DNA of 64,000 nt from Lucinisca nassula (GCA_963580285.1 CAUZLF010000231.1:17271-81270); one strand, 5' to 3'. Shown: positions 10,430 to 20,809, counted from the stretch's first letter. Notes: a model not told the origin generated them from the letters alone. Translations and numbers: made by a program.

Positions 10430-11040
10430 ACACGACTGTAACCCACAGAGACACCAAAGGGACAGTGGGACACACATAAACAACTAGACCCTAATGGAAA
10501 CATCAATAGCGGAAAGCCAAAAGGACAGTTACTTTCCTATAAATGGCCAATTGGCTATCCGAAACAAATTAATATTAGCGATACACCTCAAAGACAAACC
10601 GTAACAAAAATAAACCGCGACAGTAGAACCGCCTTGGGACGTTCAGTGAAACGAATTCCACTGGAGGCGTAAATCGATTTCCGTGGCCACAATTCTCGCC
10701 CTTATTTCTGTCGCGATTTAGACAAATAATTTGTTCAGTCCGCATGAAGGCCTCCTAACTCTTCAGTGCAACATCTCCGTGAACACAAAAATCAAACAAC
10801 CACAGAGATCAAACAACGGTGAGGAAGACTTTGTCACAATTTTTAATCACCTGTTTCTTTTTAATGGCAGTAAACAAAGAAGTTAATCTTTTAGATAATT
10901 CACTGGAGTTGCAAGAGCCTGAATGAGCAATAAACATTCCAACGCATCCGCGTTACATCTCCGAATACATTAAACACAAATGATTACAGACAACTGAGAT
11001 GCTCGAGCAAACGAAAAAACAGACTCCGACGGGCCATATT
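10430..11040 (-). mobile_element. RT-element 3' region, interrupted
   Basis: 10430-10830 repeats the same 3' blocks (ACTAGACCCTAATGGAAACA, TAGCGGAAAGCCAAAAGGAC, CAGTCCGCATGAAGGCCTCC). 10920-11040 holds worn blocks from further along the family. Confidence 0.55.
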
Positions 11041-11099
11041 ACAGTTTACAATTAACATTGGCTATACCTTTAAGTAAGCTTTTACGCTGTAACTGTTTA

Positions 11100-11429
11100 G
11101 ATATGTTCTATAAAAGGGTTATCCTTTGGAAGCAAGGAATACACCACAGAAGTGAAACATATGGAGTGACCATGTTTTCTGGGCCAGACTAGCTATTTTC
11201 GGCCAATTAAGCCTCATCAGTGACCCTCAGATATTTTCAAACTTTCACAGTGAATTCAATGATCCCAAAGTACAAGAAAATATAATCTACACTATGATGT
11301 AGGGGAGGGAGACGTTTTACCGCCGCCACACATTCCCACACACCAGCTGTAGTGAAGTTAAATATGTTCTATAAAAGGGTTATCCTTAGGAAGCAAGGAA
11401 TACACCATAGAAGTGAAAAATATGGAGTG
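11100..11429 (-). mobile_element. hammerhead repeat array, left part
   Basis: A repeat unit with GGTTATCCTTTGGAAGCAAG, a hammerhead at 11181-11226, then CAATGATCCCAAAGTACAAG and CCAGCTGTAGTGAAG. A second unit starts at 11367 and is cut at 11429 by the Merlin insertion, resuming at 13208. Removing that insertion puts the two hammerheads 261 bp apart. Confidence 0.75.
11181..11226 (-). ncRNA. type I hammerhead ribozyme, one core change
   Basis: On the minus strand: GGGTCA, CTGATGA, a GGC..GCC stem II, GAAA, a short stem III region, GTC, TGGCCC. Stem I pairs GGGUCA with UGGCCC. The base after GAAA is A instead of C, which breaks the first stem III pair with the G of GUC, so activity is doubtful. 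Confidence 0.75.
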
Positions 11430-11750
11430 GGATAGTTTCCAGTTTAGCGGTCCCCGGAAGTTCCTTCTTCCCTTTGCGCATGTCCGGCGTTGCTACGCGC
11501 ACCGTAAACAATTCAGAACATGGCCGCCATTTTGTTTTACGAGAGACTACCACTACCGCCGGAGTCGAAGTTGCGAGATTACCGATAGCAATATTTCAAC
11601 TTGCCGAAGTTGTTTAAAGCTGATAATGTTATACAACAACGTACTAGTACGGTTGATAGGGCAACCAAAGGAAGAAGTAGCTCTGAACCACGATACATTT
11701 CTGAACTTAAAACAGAGAAAAGCCCTTAAAAATAAGCCGAAATCTTACCT

Positions 11751-12797
11751 CTATATGTCGAAGTCATCAGCACTGGAAGTTGATACGTTGAAATTTATGT
11801 TGGAGAGGGGTATTCTCGCTGATTTTGCTGGTTGAACTGTAGTTTTCTCCGCTTTTCGTTTCCTGTAAGTCTGGATTTGTTCGTCTGTTGGCTCAAAACT
11901 GGGTTGATACACTTTCTTTATAAGCTGCAGAAATTCAAGAAATGGGTCTTCCTTGTCCACTAGAAACTGCTTCCTCACACAATATTGGGCAAAGTAGGTG
12001 TCGTACAGACATTTTGTGGTTCCATGTTTGGGTAGAGACTTCTTTAAGGCACGCCAGGTACTTTCAATAGTGTTTGTATGGGCACCAGTTTCAGGGTCAA
12101 CAAAGTTAACTGAATGATTCACTGTCAGATGGGTGAAACCTTCGCTGTTCAAGGAGCTGTATGCTTTCCAGCAGTCAGAAATAACTGTTGTTCCTGGCAA
12201 AATATTGTCTGTTATAATAGATACAAGGGTGTTGGCAGTTCGGTCAGCTACACACTTAAAGAAACATTCCTTTGTGTCTCTTTGTATTCCCCCAAACACC
12301 CACACACCATCTACTCGTCTTCCCTTATGGTATTTCCTTTTCCCAAACTTGGACTCATCTATCTCCACAACTTTGCCAGGGCCTCCTATCTGTCGACTGT
12401 AACTTTCCAAAATCGTTAAACAAACCTCTCTTGAAAAATTGTACCAATCCACAATGGTTGTATGAGAAATATCCAACTCGTGTTTAACAAATTCCCGATC
12501 TGCTCTGTAAACCCAAAAATAGGTAAGGAACACGATTGTTTCAAGGGATAGATTACTCTTTGAAAACCAGGATCCCTCCCTAATTGAAACCTTCTTACCG
12601 CATGCTTTATTGGAACAACGCCAGCAACACTGGTCAGTACTGAAGGACGAGTCCTTTCTCAGGCCAAAACGACCTTTCTCACAAAATTTACATAAAACTC
12701 CACTCAATTCTAGTACCAAACCTAGCTGGAATAGCCAATGTATTAGATTTTCAATATTTTCAGTTAGCTTGAACAAATCTCGCAGCCTGAGAGGCAT
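11751..12797 (-). CDS. ISXO2/IS1595-like transposase (Merlin)
   Basis: 348 residues, uninterrupted. The N-terminal part has a zinc-ribbon-like set: C36-x2-C39, C61 and C66 followed by SIREGSWF, typical of the family. A helix-turn-helix-like stretch (residues about 105-130) precedes the DDE domain. Candidate catalytic acids are D147 (EIDES), D208 (SDCW) and E245 (TNTIES), with the family signature KYHKGRRVDGVWVFGG between the first two. The enzyme would bind the element's own ends and catalyse cut-and-paste transposition in the nucleus. The frame starts 402 bp inside the right end, leaving a long leader. The C-terminal 50 residues are basic and low in complexity. The intact frame and matching ends suggest recent activity. 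A 140-codon + strand frame at 11413-11835 overlaps its 3' end and is not supported. Confidence 0.9.
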   Translation of the reverse strand: MPLRLRDLFKLTENIENLIHWLFQLGLVLELSGVLCKFCEKGRFGLRKDSSFSTDQCCWRCSNKACGKKVSIREGSWFSKSNLSLETIVFLTYFWVYRADREFVKHELDISHTTIVDWYNFSREVCLTILESYSRQIGGPGKVVEIDESKFGKRKYHKGRRVDGVWVFGGIQRDTKECFFKCVADRTANTLVSIITDNILPGTTVISDCWKAYSSLNSEGFTHLTVNHSVNFVDPETGAHTNTIESTWRALKKSLPKHGTTKCLYDTYFAQYCVRKQFLVDKEDPFLEFLQLIKKVYQPSFEPTDEQIQTYRKRKAEKTTVQPAKSARIPLSNINFNVSTSSADDFDI

Positions 12798-12963
12798 TTA
12801 TTCAGCGATTTGTGCTTTTTATCGTATCAAACACTTTTGACAGCTCTCTATTTACATTGGAAACTGTGCGCGTGCTTCCGGTTACGTCACTCTTGTCGTC
12901 ACATGATCCTATCAGCTGTTAAATCAAGAAATCAGCCATCCTTTTGAAGTTTAATCGCTGAAT

Positions 12964-13005
12964 CAATTAATACCTTTCGGTATTAAAATACCGAAGGTAT
13001 TAACA
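12964..13005. repeat. small inverted repeat inside Merlin
   Basis: AATACCTTTCGGTATT and ATACCGAAGGTATT face each other with an AAA spacer, in the subterminal right part of the transposon. Subterminal hairpins can bind transposase; that is inference. Confidence 0.5.
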
Positions 13006-13207
13006 TGAAATTTCACGAAAAACGCGAATTTGGGGTTATTTTTTCATTTGGTTGCGTATTTAACGAGATCGTCGCGCTATCGCGCGACTCTCTATATAAG
13101 GAGGGCACCTAGCATAGCAACGGGCGCTACGCGCGCTACGCGCGCCTTGATTCTTATTCTACAGACATTTCCTGGGGACCGCTATACTGGAAGTGTTCCA
13201 TGGAGTG

Positions 13208-13345
13208 TACATGTTTTCTGGGCCAGACTAGCTAGTTTCGGCCAATTAGGTCTCATCAGTGACCCGCAGATATTTTCAAAATTCCACAATGAATTCAATG
13301 ATCCCAAAGGATAAGAAAATATAATCTACACTATGATGTAGGGCA
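13208..13345 (-). mobile_element. hammerhead repeat, continuation after Merlin
   Basis: Resumes the unit cut at 11429: TACATGTTTTCT, a complete hammerhead, then GAATTCAATGATCCCAAAGG and the ACTATGATGTAGGG block. Confidence 0.8.
13220..13265 (-). ncRNA. type I hammerhead ribozyme
   Basis: Minus strand: GGGTCA (stem I), CTGATGA (core), GACC-TAATT-GGCC (stem II), GAAA, CTAGCTAG (stem III, closing as two pairs plus loop or as a self-complementary dimer), GTC (cleavage triplet), TGGCCC (stem I, one G-U pair). All core positions of the consensus are present. Confidence 0.85.
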
Positions 13346-13349
13346 GGGA

Positions 13350-13425
13350 GTCTGAGTCATGGCCCACCGGCGTGAAATTAAAGAGGGAAGCAAATTTATC
13401 AACCGTGAAATGATTCCTTTTAAAT
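13350..13425 (-). pseudogene. RT-element C-terminal fragment
   Basis: CCACCGGCGTGAAATTAAAG and GGGAAGCAAATTTATCAACC match the last RT codons of the 14665 copy. It is fused directly to the truncated hammerhead at 13428. Confidence 0.6.
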
Positions 13426-13427
13426 TT

Positions 13428-13466
13428 AGATGAGGCCTAATTGGCCGAAACTAGCTAGTCTGACCC
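13428..13466 (+). ncRNA. truncated hammerhead ribozyme
   Basis: Retains GATGA, stem II GGCC-TAATT-GGCC, GAAAC, TAGCTAGTC and TGACCC, but the 5' stem I strand is replaced by RT-derived sequence, so stem I cannot form. Confidence 0.7.
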
Positions 13467-13667
13467 AGAAAGCATTTACACTTCCTTTTTTCCGGTTCTG
13501 TGGTGTATTCCTTGCTTCCAAAGGATAACCCTTCTATAGAACATATTAAACGTCACTACAGCTGGTCTCTTGGAATGTGTCGCGGCCGTAAAAAAATATA
13601 TAGTGTAGTTTATATTTATTGTCCTTCGGGATCATTGATTCCATTGAGGAATTTGGAAAATATTTGA

Positions 13668-13713
13668 GGTTCACTGATGAGGCCTAATTGGCCGAAACTA
13701 GCTAGTCTGACCC
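13668..13713 (+). ncRNA. type I hammerhead ribozyme
   Basis: GGTTCA, CTGATGA, GGCC-TAATT-GGCC, GAAAC, TAGCTAGTC, TGACCC. The core is complete; stem I has one mismatch (GGTTCA against TGACCC). Confidence 0.85.
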
Positions 13714-13821
13714 AGAAAACGTGCACTTTTTTGTCAGCTCTTTCGCCCCTTACTGACTCCATATTTTTTGTATATCGTGCATTTGGTAAAATAACATTCT
13801 ATCATTTCCAAAAAACCGAAC

Positions 13822-14092
13822 GTGTATGTATGTATGTATGTATGTATGTATGTATGTATGTATGTATGTATGTATGTATGTATGTATGTATGTATGTATG
13901 GGTATGCTATCTAAGAAAGAAAACATTGTATGTATGTATGTATGTATGTATGTATGTATGTATGTATGTATGTATGTATGTATGTATGTATGTATGTATG
14001 TATGTATGTGAGTGAGTGAGTGAGTGAGTGAGTGAGTGAGCGAGCGAGCGAGTGAGTGAGTGAGTGAGTGAGTTAGTGAGCGAGCGAGCCCA
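13822..14092. repeat. microsatellites (GTAT)n and (GTGA)n
   Basis: Two GTAT tracts (13822-13899 and 13927-14008) are split by a 27-bp unique piece; the second runs into GTGA/GCGA repeats to 14092. All frames here are simple-repeat artefacts. Confidence 0.95.
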
Positions 14093-14215
14093 ATACCCCA
14101 CCAACAGCTTAGGTCATACGGAGACGGGACCTCGCATCAAAGACTCCTCCGAAAGCTCGGGATCAATCCTGCGATCTCTGGTATACAAGGCGAGCAGCGC
14201 AACCACTACACAAAA
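14093..14215 (-). mobile_element. tRNA-derived SINE, family F, head
   Basis: Shares CACCAACAGCTTAGGTCATA, CGGAGACGGGACCTCG and ACAAGGCGAGCAGCGCAACC with 35845-36008. Minus strand reads as a tRNA-like head. Confidence 0.55.
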
Positions 14216-15870
14216 TATGCCAATAGGCTATCCAAAATAAAACAATATAAGCATCATAAAATCATAAAAACCCAAAGACAAACCATAACAAAAATAAACC
14301 GCGACAGAAGAACCGCCTTGAAACGGTCGGTGGAAACGAATTCAACTGGGTGGGGGGGGGGGGGGGCTTAAATCGATTTTACGTGGCCACAATCCTCGCC
14401 CTTACTTCCGTCGCGATTTAGACTAATAATTTGTTCAGTCCGCATGAAGGCCTCCTAACTCATAAGTGCAAAATCTCCGTGAACACAAATAATCAAACAA
14501 CCACAGAGATGAAACAACGGTGAGGACTCAGCAGCAAGAAACCACTGAAATGCTGAACCAAAAGAAAACCAACAGTTAGACTCCGATGGGTCCGACCAGA
14601 GATAGAGCATCAGGCACTAGCCAACATTACATTGAATAAGATCTCTCTAATTCTCAATAAGCCTTTACACCGGAACCGTCATAGAGTCTGAGGCCTGATC
14701 CACCGGCGTGCAATTAAAGAGGGAAGCAAAGTTGTCAACCGTGATTGGGTTAACTACCATGCATGCAGTATGTCGTATAACATTTATGTTGTACCCAATC
14801 TTTTTATATCGAAGAATGATTTTACGAAATTGGGTGCTGAAGTCATAGCGGTTATATATTTTTCTGAATTTGTATACTAAGTCACCATAAAATTCGGGTT
14901 CCGATAGACCTTGCTGCAGGAGAGATTTAAGTCCAATATTGAATTTTGAAATCAAATCAGAATGAGGTCTATAAATTTTGAAAAGGCTTTGCGTAGTTTA
15001 TGGTACCGATAACCCTGATTAAGAAGTTTACCCGTTAACAATTTATTACGAGCGTTGAAGTCAGTTACATGACTACACACTCTGGCAAATCGAATTAATA
15101 GCGAAATATAAACACCATAGGATGGCGCACGAGGAACATCACCATCCAATAAAGGAAAACTTACAATCTCAAAATCAAAATCATCGCGTTTATCATAAAT
15201 TTTGCAAGAAACAACGCCATCTATAATAGGTAGATTTAAAGTCAAAAACGGTGCCTCGGTATCAGAAGAATTTACTTCACTTAACTGAGTTCTGGGGGGG
15301 GGGGTAAATTTGACTGATCAAACCATCGTAATAGGTATTATCAATATTTAATAAATCATCCAAATATCTAGAAGTGGAGCTAAAAGCTTCAATAATTTCA
15401 GATTGGTTTTCAGCAGAAAGGGACATGATGAAGTCTCTCTCATAACAAAACCGAAACAGATTAACCACAAGGGGTGCGCAATTAGTATCCATCGGAATAC
15501 CCACACCATGTCTAAATAACTTAGTACCAAATCTTATGTAAATATTGTCAAGTAGAAAGGTGAGAGCGCTTCACACACTTTCTGAAGTGTGTGAAGCTTC
15601 AAAAAGTGCCGACGTGAAGCTTCAGAAAGATTGCCGAAGTTTGTTCTGGTTTTCGTCAATGCCAACCGCGAACTTAGCCTTAATATGGTATCAATGTTTA
15701 TCAAAAATAGATTTCTCATCGGTAGAGGTATGTTCATATGTATTCGCGCTAATAAGTTCCTGTTTTAATGTAGGCACATAAGGTGGCCGTCTGACAAAAA
15801 CAACATGGTAAGCAGTTTTATCGGCTAAGGCCATTACAAAACTTCTCATGAAATGTCTGAGTCTCTTACT
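14216..15870 (-). mobile_element. RT element, long broken copy
   Basis: 3' region at 14216-14640, then RT pieces upward to about 15870. Upstream blocks (AYHVVFVRRP, TLKQELISANTYEH) are at 15725-15830; 15545-15650 contains GAAGC-rich inverted sequence in place of part of the RT. It lies wholly inside intron 1 of the PAN-lectin gene. Confidence 0.65.
14665..15504 (-). pseudogene. reverse transcriptase, frameshifted
   Basis: Three pieces in different frames: 15277-15504 (GIPMDTNCAPLVVNLF and the catalytic-type RYLDDLLNID), 14952-15245 (KIYDKRDDFDFE, CSHVTDFNARNKLLTGKLL, YRYHKLRKAFSKF) and 14665-14955 (GLKSLLQQGLSEPEFYGDLV to ASDSMTVP). A G-run at 15295-15303 coincides with one frame break. This RT family is widespread in marine invertebrates; I believe it is close to Penelope-like RTs, but lineage is not certain from sequence alone. 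Not functional. Confidence 0.75.
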
Positions 15871-16425
15871 TCAAGTGCCGAAGGGACAGTTTATGTTAAG
15901 GAGGAAGAAGATAAGATTCTTTGAATAAAACGAAATTATTTTGTCATTTATAAAATAAATAAATAAATAAATAAACTTCCACTCAATTGAATAATTAGAC
16001 TCAACATGTTCTCGTTTACACCAGCGTATAGAAAATCCTGCAAAGCAAAACTGCGTATTCGTAACGAAAGCTTTTAGGACGATTCTAAGAGCTAGCTTTA
16101 TTGGTTGTTTTCCTGAAAACTTAAACTACATTAGCAGTGTCGCGTTACTACTTTGCGTTAATATGTTTGGATAGATTATGGGATGTGTTGTGTATAATTT
16201 TAATTTTTATGTCTTGTCTATATCTGTCTACATGCCAAAAGTTATCAAAATGTTCCACTTCCACGCTTTTAAAATAAGACATCTGGCTTAGTGCAATTCT
16301 GTTCGGCAGGTAATCGGATTTTAAGCAAATATATGAGTCTTACACTCATGACGTTTATGTGTGACACTCTCCTTTTATGAAACGATCACTCCTGTAAGAT
16401 CCTATACATTTTCACTTTTTTTCAG
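15871..16425. other. intron 1 end, no recognised element
   Basis: AT-rich with an AAAT run at 15954-15974. It ends in a pyrimidine tract and TTCAG acceptor at 16421-16425. Confidence 0.4.
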
Positions 16426-16596
16426 AAGCTGTTTGTCAAGACAGTTATGCACTTGTCCCGGGCCTTAAGCTATGTTTGAAATTATTTAGAGTCCAGAAAA
16501 ACTATTCTGAAGCTGGTGAGATCTGTGCAAATGAAGGTGGGGAAATGCTACAGATTAGGTCACTTGAAGAAGAAAACGCTATCAGGCGACATTTGC
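16426..16596 (+). CDS. PAN + C-type lectin-like protein, exon 2 of 3
   Basis: Codes for the end of codon 103 to the first base of codon 160. It is the N-terminal half of the lectin fold: cysteines 106 and 119, then NYSEAGEICANEGGEML and the helix SLEEENAIRRHL, the usual first half of the domain. Acceptor TTTTTTTCAG and donor GTAAGT are both strong, phase 1 on both sides, so the exon can join exon 1 and exon 3 without a frame change. The 12.9-kb upstream intron could hide an unseen exon, but none is needed for a continuous frame. Confidence 0.75.
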
Positions 16597-16617
16597 GTAA
16601 GTGTTTGCTACAATAGG

Positions 16618-16700
16618 CCAATCGGCGAGTGGTTTAAGCGCTCAGATCTGGCGCTAGACCCAGGATTCGAGCCTAGATCATCGCGGTGACAGAAAAACAA
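16618..16700 (+). other. tRNA-like fragment
   Basis: GAGTGGTTTAAGCGCTCAGA followed by CAGGATTCGAGCCTAGATC looks like a box A/box B pair at normal spacing. No acceptor stem is evident, so it is more likely a SINE head than a tRNA gene. Confidence 0.4.
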
Positions 16701-16807
16701 AACAAAACGGCACAGGAGTGACCCCGGTATCGGGGTATGAAAACCGATACATAACCTTGATACGTACAGATGTCAATATTCATGTCATTTAGCCGAAACA
16801 ATGCAGT

Positions 16808-17039
16808 GTTTAAACGATTCAGTACCAGAAACCCCTAAAGGGGTACCTTGGCAAACATAGCAGGCCCAGATCAGACGCCGCAGAACTCAGCTTCTGATCA
16901 GGGCCTCCAAAGTTTGCTAAAAGTTCCGTCATTTTCCAAATAAATTTTGATGAAAACTCAACCTGACACCCCTTAATTTTAGAAAGGAATTCCGGTATAT
17001 ATAAGGTGGAAGATTCTATTTGGTACAAAAATGGTTAAA
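16808..17039 (-). repeat. hairpin family E
   Basis: Contains CCCAGATCAGACGCCGCAGA / CTTCTGATCAGGGCC hairpin arms and ends GGAAGATTCTATTTGGTAC, AAATGGTTAAAC, the family E end. Confidence 0.65.
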
Positions 17040-17159
17040 CATAACCACTAGAAACTGACCTAACAGAAAGATACACAACCACGCCCAGGTAAAAAAATCT
17101 AAACAGACCGTTCCTAGGCGGTTCTTATATTGTGGTTTATAATTGTGTAAGTGTGTATT

Positions 17160-18000
17160 TATTTTTATTTTGGATAGCCTATCGGCCATTTGGTGGGAAT
17201 GTTACTGTCGTTTTGGCTTTCCGCCTGCGACGTCTTCATTATTGATTATTGTTTAATGTTTATGCATTCTTTCAGTGCTGTATTGGATGGGAGTTATGAG
17301 GTTATTGGTTATTGTATATATTCCTGATCATTCCCAAATTTTATTTTATTTTAATTTTATTTATTTTCTCGGAAATATTGCACTAATGAATTAGAAGTGG
17401 AGGCAATGATCAGGAATCGATACAATTAACTCACAGCTCCCATCAGAGACACCAAAGAGAAAGAAACACAAACACAAAACAACAGACCCAAATGGAAACA
17501 TCAATAGCGGAAGCCAAAAGGAGTTATTTTCCCACAAAATGGCCAATAGGCTATCCAAAATAAAATAATATAAGCGACACAAACACCCAATGACAAGCCA
17601 AAACAAAAATAAACCGCGACAGAAGAACCGCCTTGGAACGGTCAGCGGAAACGAATTCCACTGTGGGGAGGGAGGGGGGCCTTAAATCGATTTTACCTGG
17701 CCACAATCCTTGCCCTTACTTCCGTCGCGATTTAGACAAATAATTTGGTCAGTCCGCATGAAGGCCTCCTACCTCATCAGTGCAACATCTCCGTGAACAC
17801 AAATAATCAAACAACCACAGAGATGAAACAACGGTGAGGACTCGACAGCAAGAAACCACTGAAATGCTAAAGCAAAAGAAAACCAACAGTTAGACTACAA
17901 TGGGCCCGACCAGAGACAGAGCTTCAGGAACCAACCATCATTACATTGAATTAGTTCTCTCTGATTCTCAATAAGAAACCCACTATGCGGACTGTACGAA
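17160..18000. mobile_element. two RT-element 3' regions in opposite orientation
   Basis: 17160-17335 (+) carries GGATAGCCTATCGGCCATTT and GGCTTTCCGCCTGCG; 17396-18000 (-) carries GAGGCAATGATCAGGAATCG, then the ordered 3' blocks to AGACAGAGCTTCAGG. Neither has RT coding sequence. Confidence 0.6.
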
Positions 18001-18115
18001 TTATTTTTCTTTACTACAATGGAGCAACAGAGCCAAAAATGAGAAGTTTGACCAGCTGAAACCTTTTAAGCCCCCGTGTAAATAAAAAAAAAACACTTTT
18101 TATAACGTTGAAAAG

Positions 18116-18985
18116 TAGAAGTAAAACAAAGATCAGGAAACGATACAATTAACTTACTCCATCCATCAAAGACACCAAAGGGAAAGAAATACAAACATTA
18201 AGCGACCAGACCGTAATGGAAACCTAAACAAAGGAAGGCCATAAAGACGGTTACTTTCCCACAAAATGGCCATATGGCCATCCAAAATTAAAAGACACAA
18301 GTGATACACAGAGTAAGTAACAAACAACAACATAAATAAATCGCCAGAGAAGAACCGCCTTGTAACGGTCAGTGGAAAGATTACCACTGGGGGGGGGGGG
18401 GGGGGGCTTAAATCGATTTTACGTGGCCACAATCCTCGCCCTAACTATCGTCGCGATTTAGACAAATAATTTGTTCAGTCCGCATGAAGGCCTCCTAACT
18501 CATCAGTGCAACATCTCCGTGAACACAAATAAAGAACCACAGAGGTGAGACAACGGCGAGGACTCGACAGCAAGAAACCACTGAAATGCTGGAGCAAAAG
18601 AAAACCAATAGTTAGACTCCGATGGGCCCGACCAGAGACAGAGCATCAGGCACCAACCAACATTACCTTGAATTAGATCTCTCTAATTCTCAATAAGCCT
18701 TTTCGTTGGAACCGTCATAGAATCTGAAGCCTGATCCACCGGCGTGCAATTAAAGAGGGAAGCAAAGTTGCCAACCGTTATTTGGTTAACTACCATGCAT
18801 GCAGTCTGTCGTATAATATCCATGTTGTACCCAATCTTTTTATATCGAACAATGATTTTACGAAATTGGGTGCTAAAGTCATTGCGGTTATATATTTTTC
18901 TGAATTTTATACTAAGACACCATAAAATTCGGGTTCCGATAGACCTTGTTGCAGAAAAGTCCAATATTGAATTTTGAAATTAAAT
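18116..18985 (-). mobile_element. RT element, 5'-truncated copy with C-terminal RT
   Basis: 3' region 18116-18680 followed by RT C-terminal codons 18683-18964 (NFASLFNCTPVDQASDSM, RKIIVRYKKIGYNMDIIRQT). A 17-G run lies at 18390-18406. Truncated before the catalytic motif. Confidence 0.7.
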
Positions 18986-19300
18986 CAGAAAGGCGGTTTT
19001 CTGTTTTGGGTTTATTAAAGTAAGAGATTTTTTTGTTGTCATTTGGCCCTTTTTTGAATGAATGAACACCTCTCTAAACATCACTTGTACGAATGTACTA
19101 TGTCGCATACTATGTCGTTTGGCATTCCGCCTGTGGCGTTTGCATTATTGTGAAGCAATTTTAAGTTCGTGCGTCTTTCCTTTTGATGTCTTGGATGAGA
19201 TGCGCGAGGTAATTACATCAATTCCTATCCATTGTCTACACTTCTTTTATTATATCGATTAATAACCTTAAAAACTCGAACATGTTGTTCTCGTTTACAG

Positions 19301-19533
19301 GTGAAATGAACCTGACATATAATCCAACAATTGGTGGACAACGATATAATGGGACAAGTCCATACTTTTATTCGGATGGCAGTCGAATGACATACTACGC
19401 TTCAGGTAACTGGTTCATTGAGGACTCAGAAGATTTTCACTGTTTGAGACTACGATATCTGTATGATTATACAGTTGGTGTGAGAAGATGCTTTCAAAGG
19501 AAAACTTTCCTTTGTCAGATTCGTTTGGATTAG
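19301..19533 (+). CDS. PAN + C-type lectin-like protein, exon 3 of 3
   Basis: Codes from the last two bases of codon 160 to the TAG at 19531-19533. It is the C-terminal half of the lectin fold: TIGGQRYNG, YFYSDGSRM, GNWFIED, then the paired cysteines C-x15-C-x7-C (FHCLRLRYLYDYTVGVRRCF, FLCQI). Canonical EPN or QPD calcium-sugar motifs and a clear WND triplet are missing, so classical calcium-dependent sugar binding is doubtful. Acceptor TTTACAG is at 19294-19300. The region 19060-19230 just upstream is a worn RT-element tail. Confidence 0.8.
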
Positions 19534-20240
19534 GATAATTGAGTCCTCCGTGAAATCACGTAACCATTAAGACACATCAAAATCAGACCAACCAAAATAG
19601 CCTATCAGGTAACGATTAAAGTTGTGGCTTTGACAAACAGTAATATCGGTGAACATTTCCACAGCGAAATGCTATTTTCATTCACAAACACTGTTGTTGT
19701 CTGAGGAATTACGCAAATTCGTGGTTATAGCCTTCTGACAGAGGAGTCAATTGCAGTGGAAGTATGCGCCCATATGACTTTTGTGCAGGCACACAACGCT
19801 GACTCAGTGTTTGAGCAATTTAAATGGATGAAATTTCCCCCGAGAGACGTTAGAAAGTCCTGCGATTAAATTTTTCAGGATCTAGCTCCAGATTACAACA
19901 GATATACTGCAGATATGCATAGAAGAAATTTAAAATCACCCTCCGAAAATCTACATTATATAACATGACCAAACCTTGACATTTCAGAAATTATCTTTCC
20001 TACACTGGATCCATATTTTTAAATTCCATTCGAGAAAATGTCAAACAATATTTTAGCAGCAGTTTTTAGAAAGGCTTAATAGACAATTGTAAACTTATTT
20101 CATGAAGTTCATACTTAATCTGTATGATTGATTGTTTATAATTTTATAAATATTTATATATGAAAGAGGATACCTCAGCGTGGATTGGATTATTCTTACT
20201 GAGTTTCCTCTTTAAATAAAGTAGTTATTGTACTTAAGTC
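19534..20240 (+). other. 3' UTR candidate with poly(A) signal
   Basis: AATAAA at 20215-20220 is the first good poly(A) signal after the stop. No repeat is recognised before it. Confidence 0.45.
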
Positions 20241-20329
20241 TATTATTGTTATTATTATTATTGTAGTTCGCTATACGGGTGTTTTAGGGGCCAGAAATGA
20301 CCTTTGCGACTTTCGAAAAGTTTTATCAG

Positions 20330-20520
20330 TCATCAAGTTAATAAATATGTGTGATGTTTACCTCTATTAACCCAATTTTATAAAGAGAAAACATGGATTT
20401 TCAGGGGTATACATTATTTTTGCCCAACGAGGCGGTTCTAACGAGAATAAACAGCCATATCCACTCGTTAGAACAGCCTCAAAGAGATGGTTGGAACGAG
20501 AATCCACAATGTTTGGGTAA
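20330..20520. repeat. degenerate hairpin element
   Basis: GGCGGTTCTAACGAG, CCACTCGTTAGAACAGCC and GAACGAGAATCCACAATG are present out of register; core blocks of the HP family. Confidence 0.45.
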
Positions 20521-20809
20521 TAAGTAACATACACAAGAAACCAAAACGAAATCAGATCAAAGTACTGAAAATACTGAGGGGAGTTGATTTTTGAGATTAT
20601 ACAGTGTCAGTAGTTGATCAAGCAGTTCTCCAGATATTATGTTGACAAGGTCCCACTGTCGGAACAAGGAGTTATACCAAATTCGTCGAAGAAAAAAAGA
20701 AGAAAGATAAACGTGTCTGCTCAGTTTTCATGGCAATATCATATTTCACAATTAGCCCCGTACATGCTGTGCTTTCCCATCTGCTAAAAATTGCAACAGT
20801 CAAGTTCTC

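Larger units (their letters stand above)
11430..13199 (-). mobile_element. Merlin-superfamily DNA transposon, complete
   Basis: A 1770-bp element. Its left end GGATAGTTTCCAGTTTAGCG and the inverse of its right end GGAACACTTCCAGTATAGCG match at 21 of the first 26 positions. It is flanked by an 8-bp direct repeat ATGGAGTG (11422-11429 and 13200-13207), the size expected for Merlin. It carries one intact transposase frame on the minus strand. It sits in a hammerhead repeat unit within intron 1 of the PAN-lectin gene. Confidence 0.9.
13428..13760 (+). mobile_element. hammerhead repeat array, opposite orientation
   Basis: Two units in + orientation, hammerhead cores 247 bp apart (13431 and 13678). 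The middle reads as the inverse of the unit at 11100: CTTGCTTCCAAAGGATAACC, GAACATATTAAACGTCACTA, GTGTCGCGGCCGTAAAAA, GGGATCATTGATTCCATTGA. Confidence 0.75.

Noticed and set aside
11413..11835. 140-codon + strand frame at the left end of Merlin
   Set aside because: It starts in the ribozyme repeat, crosses the transposon end and overlaps the transposase in antisense.
13677..14104. MYVC and IHTY repeat peptides
   Set aside because: Translations of the GTAT microsatellite.
16618..16700. True tRNA gene after lectin exon 2
   Set aside because: Box-like motifs exist but no acceptor stem pairing or anticodon arm was convincing.
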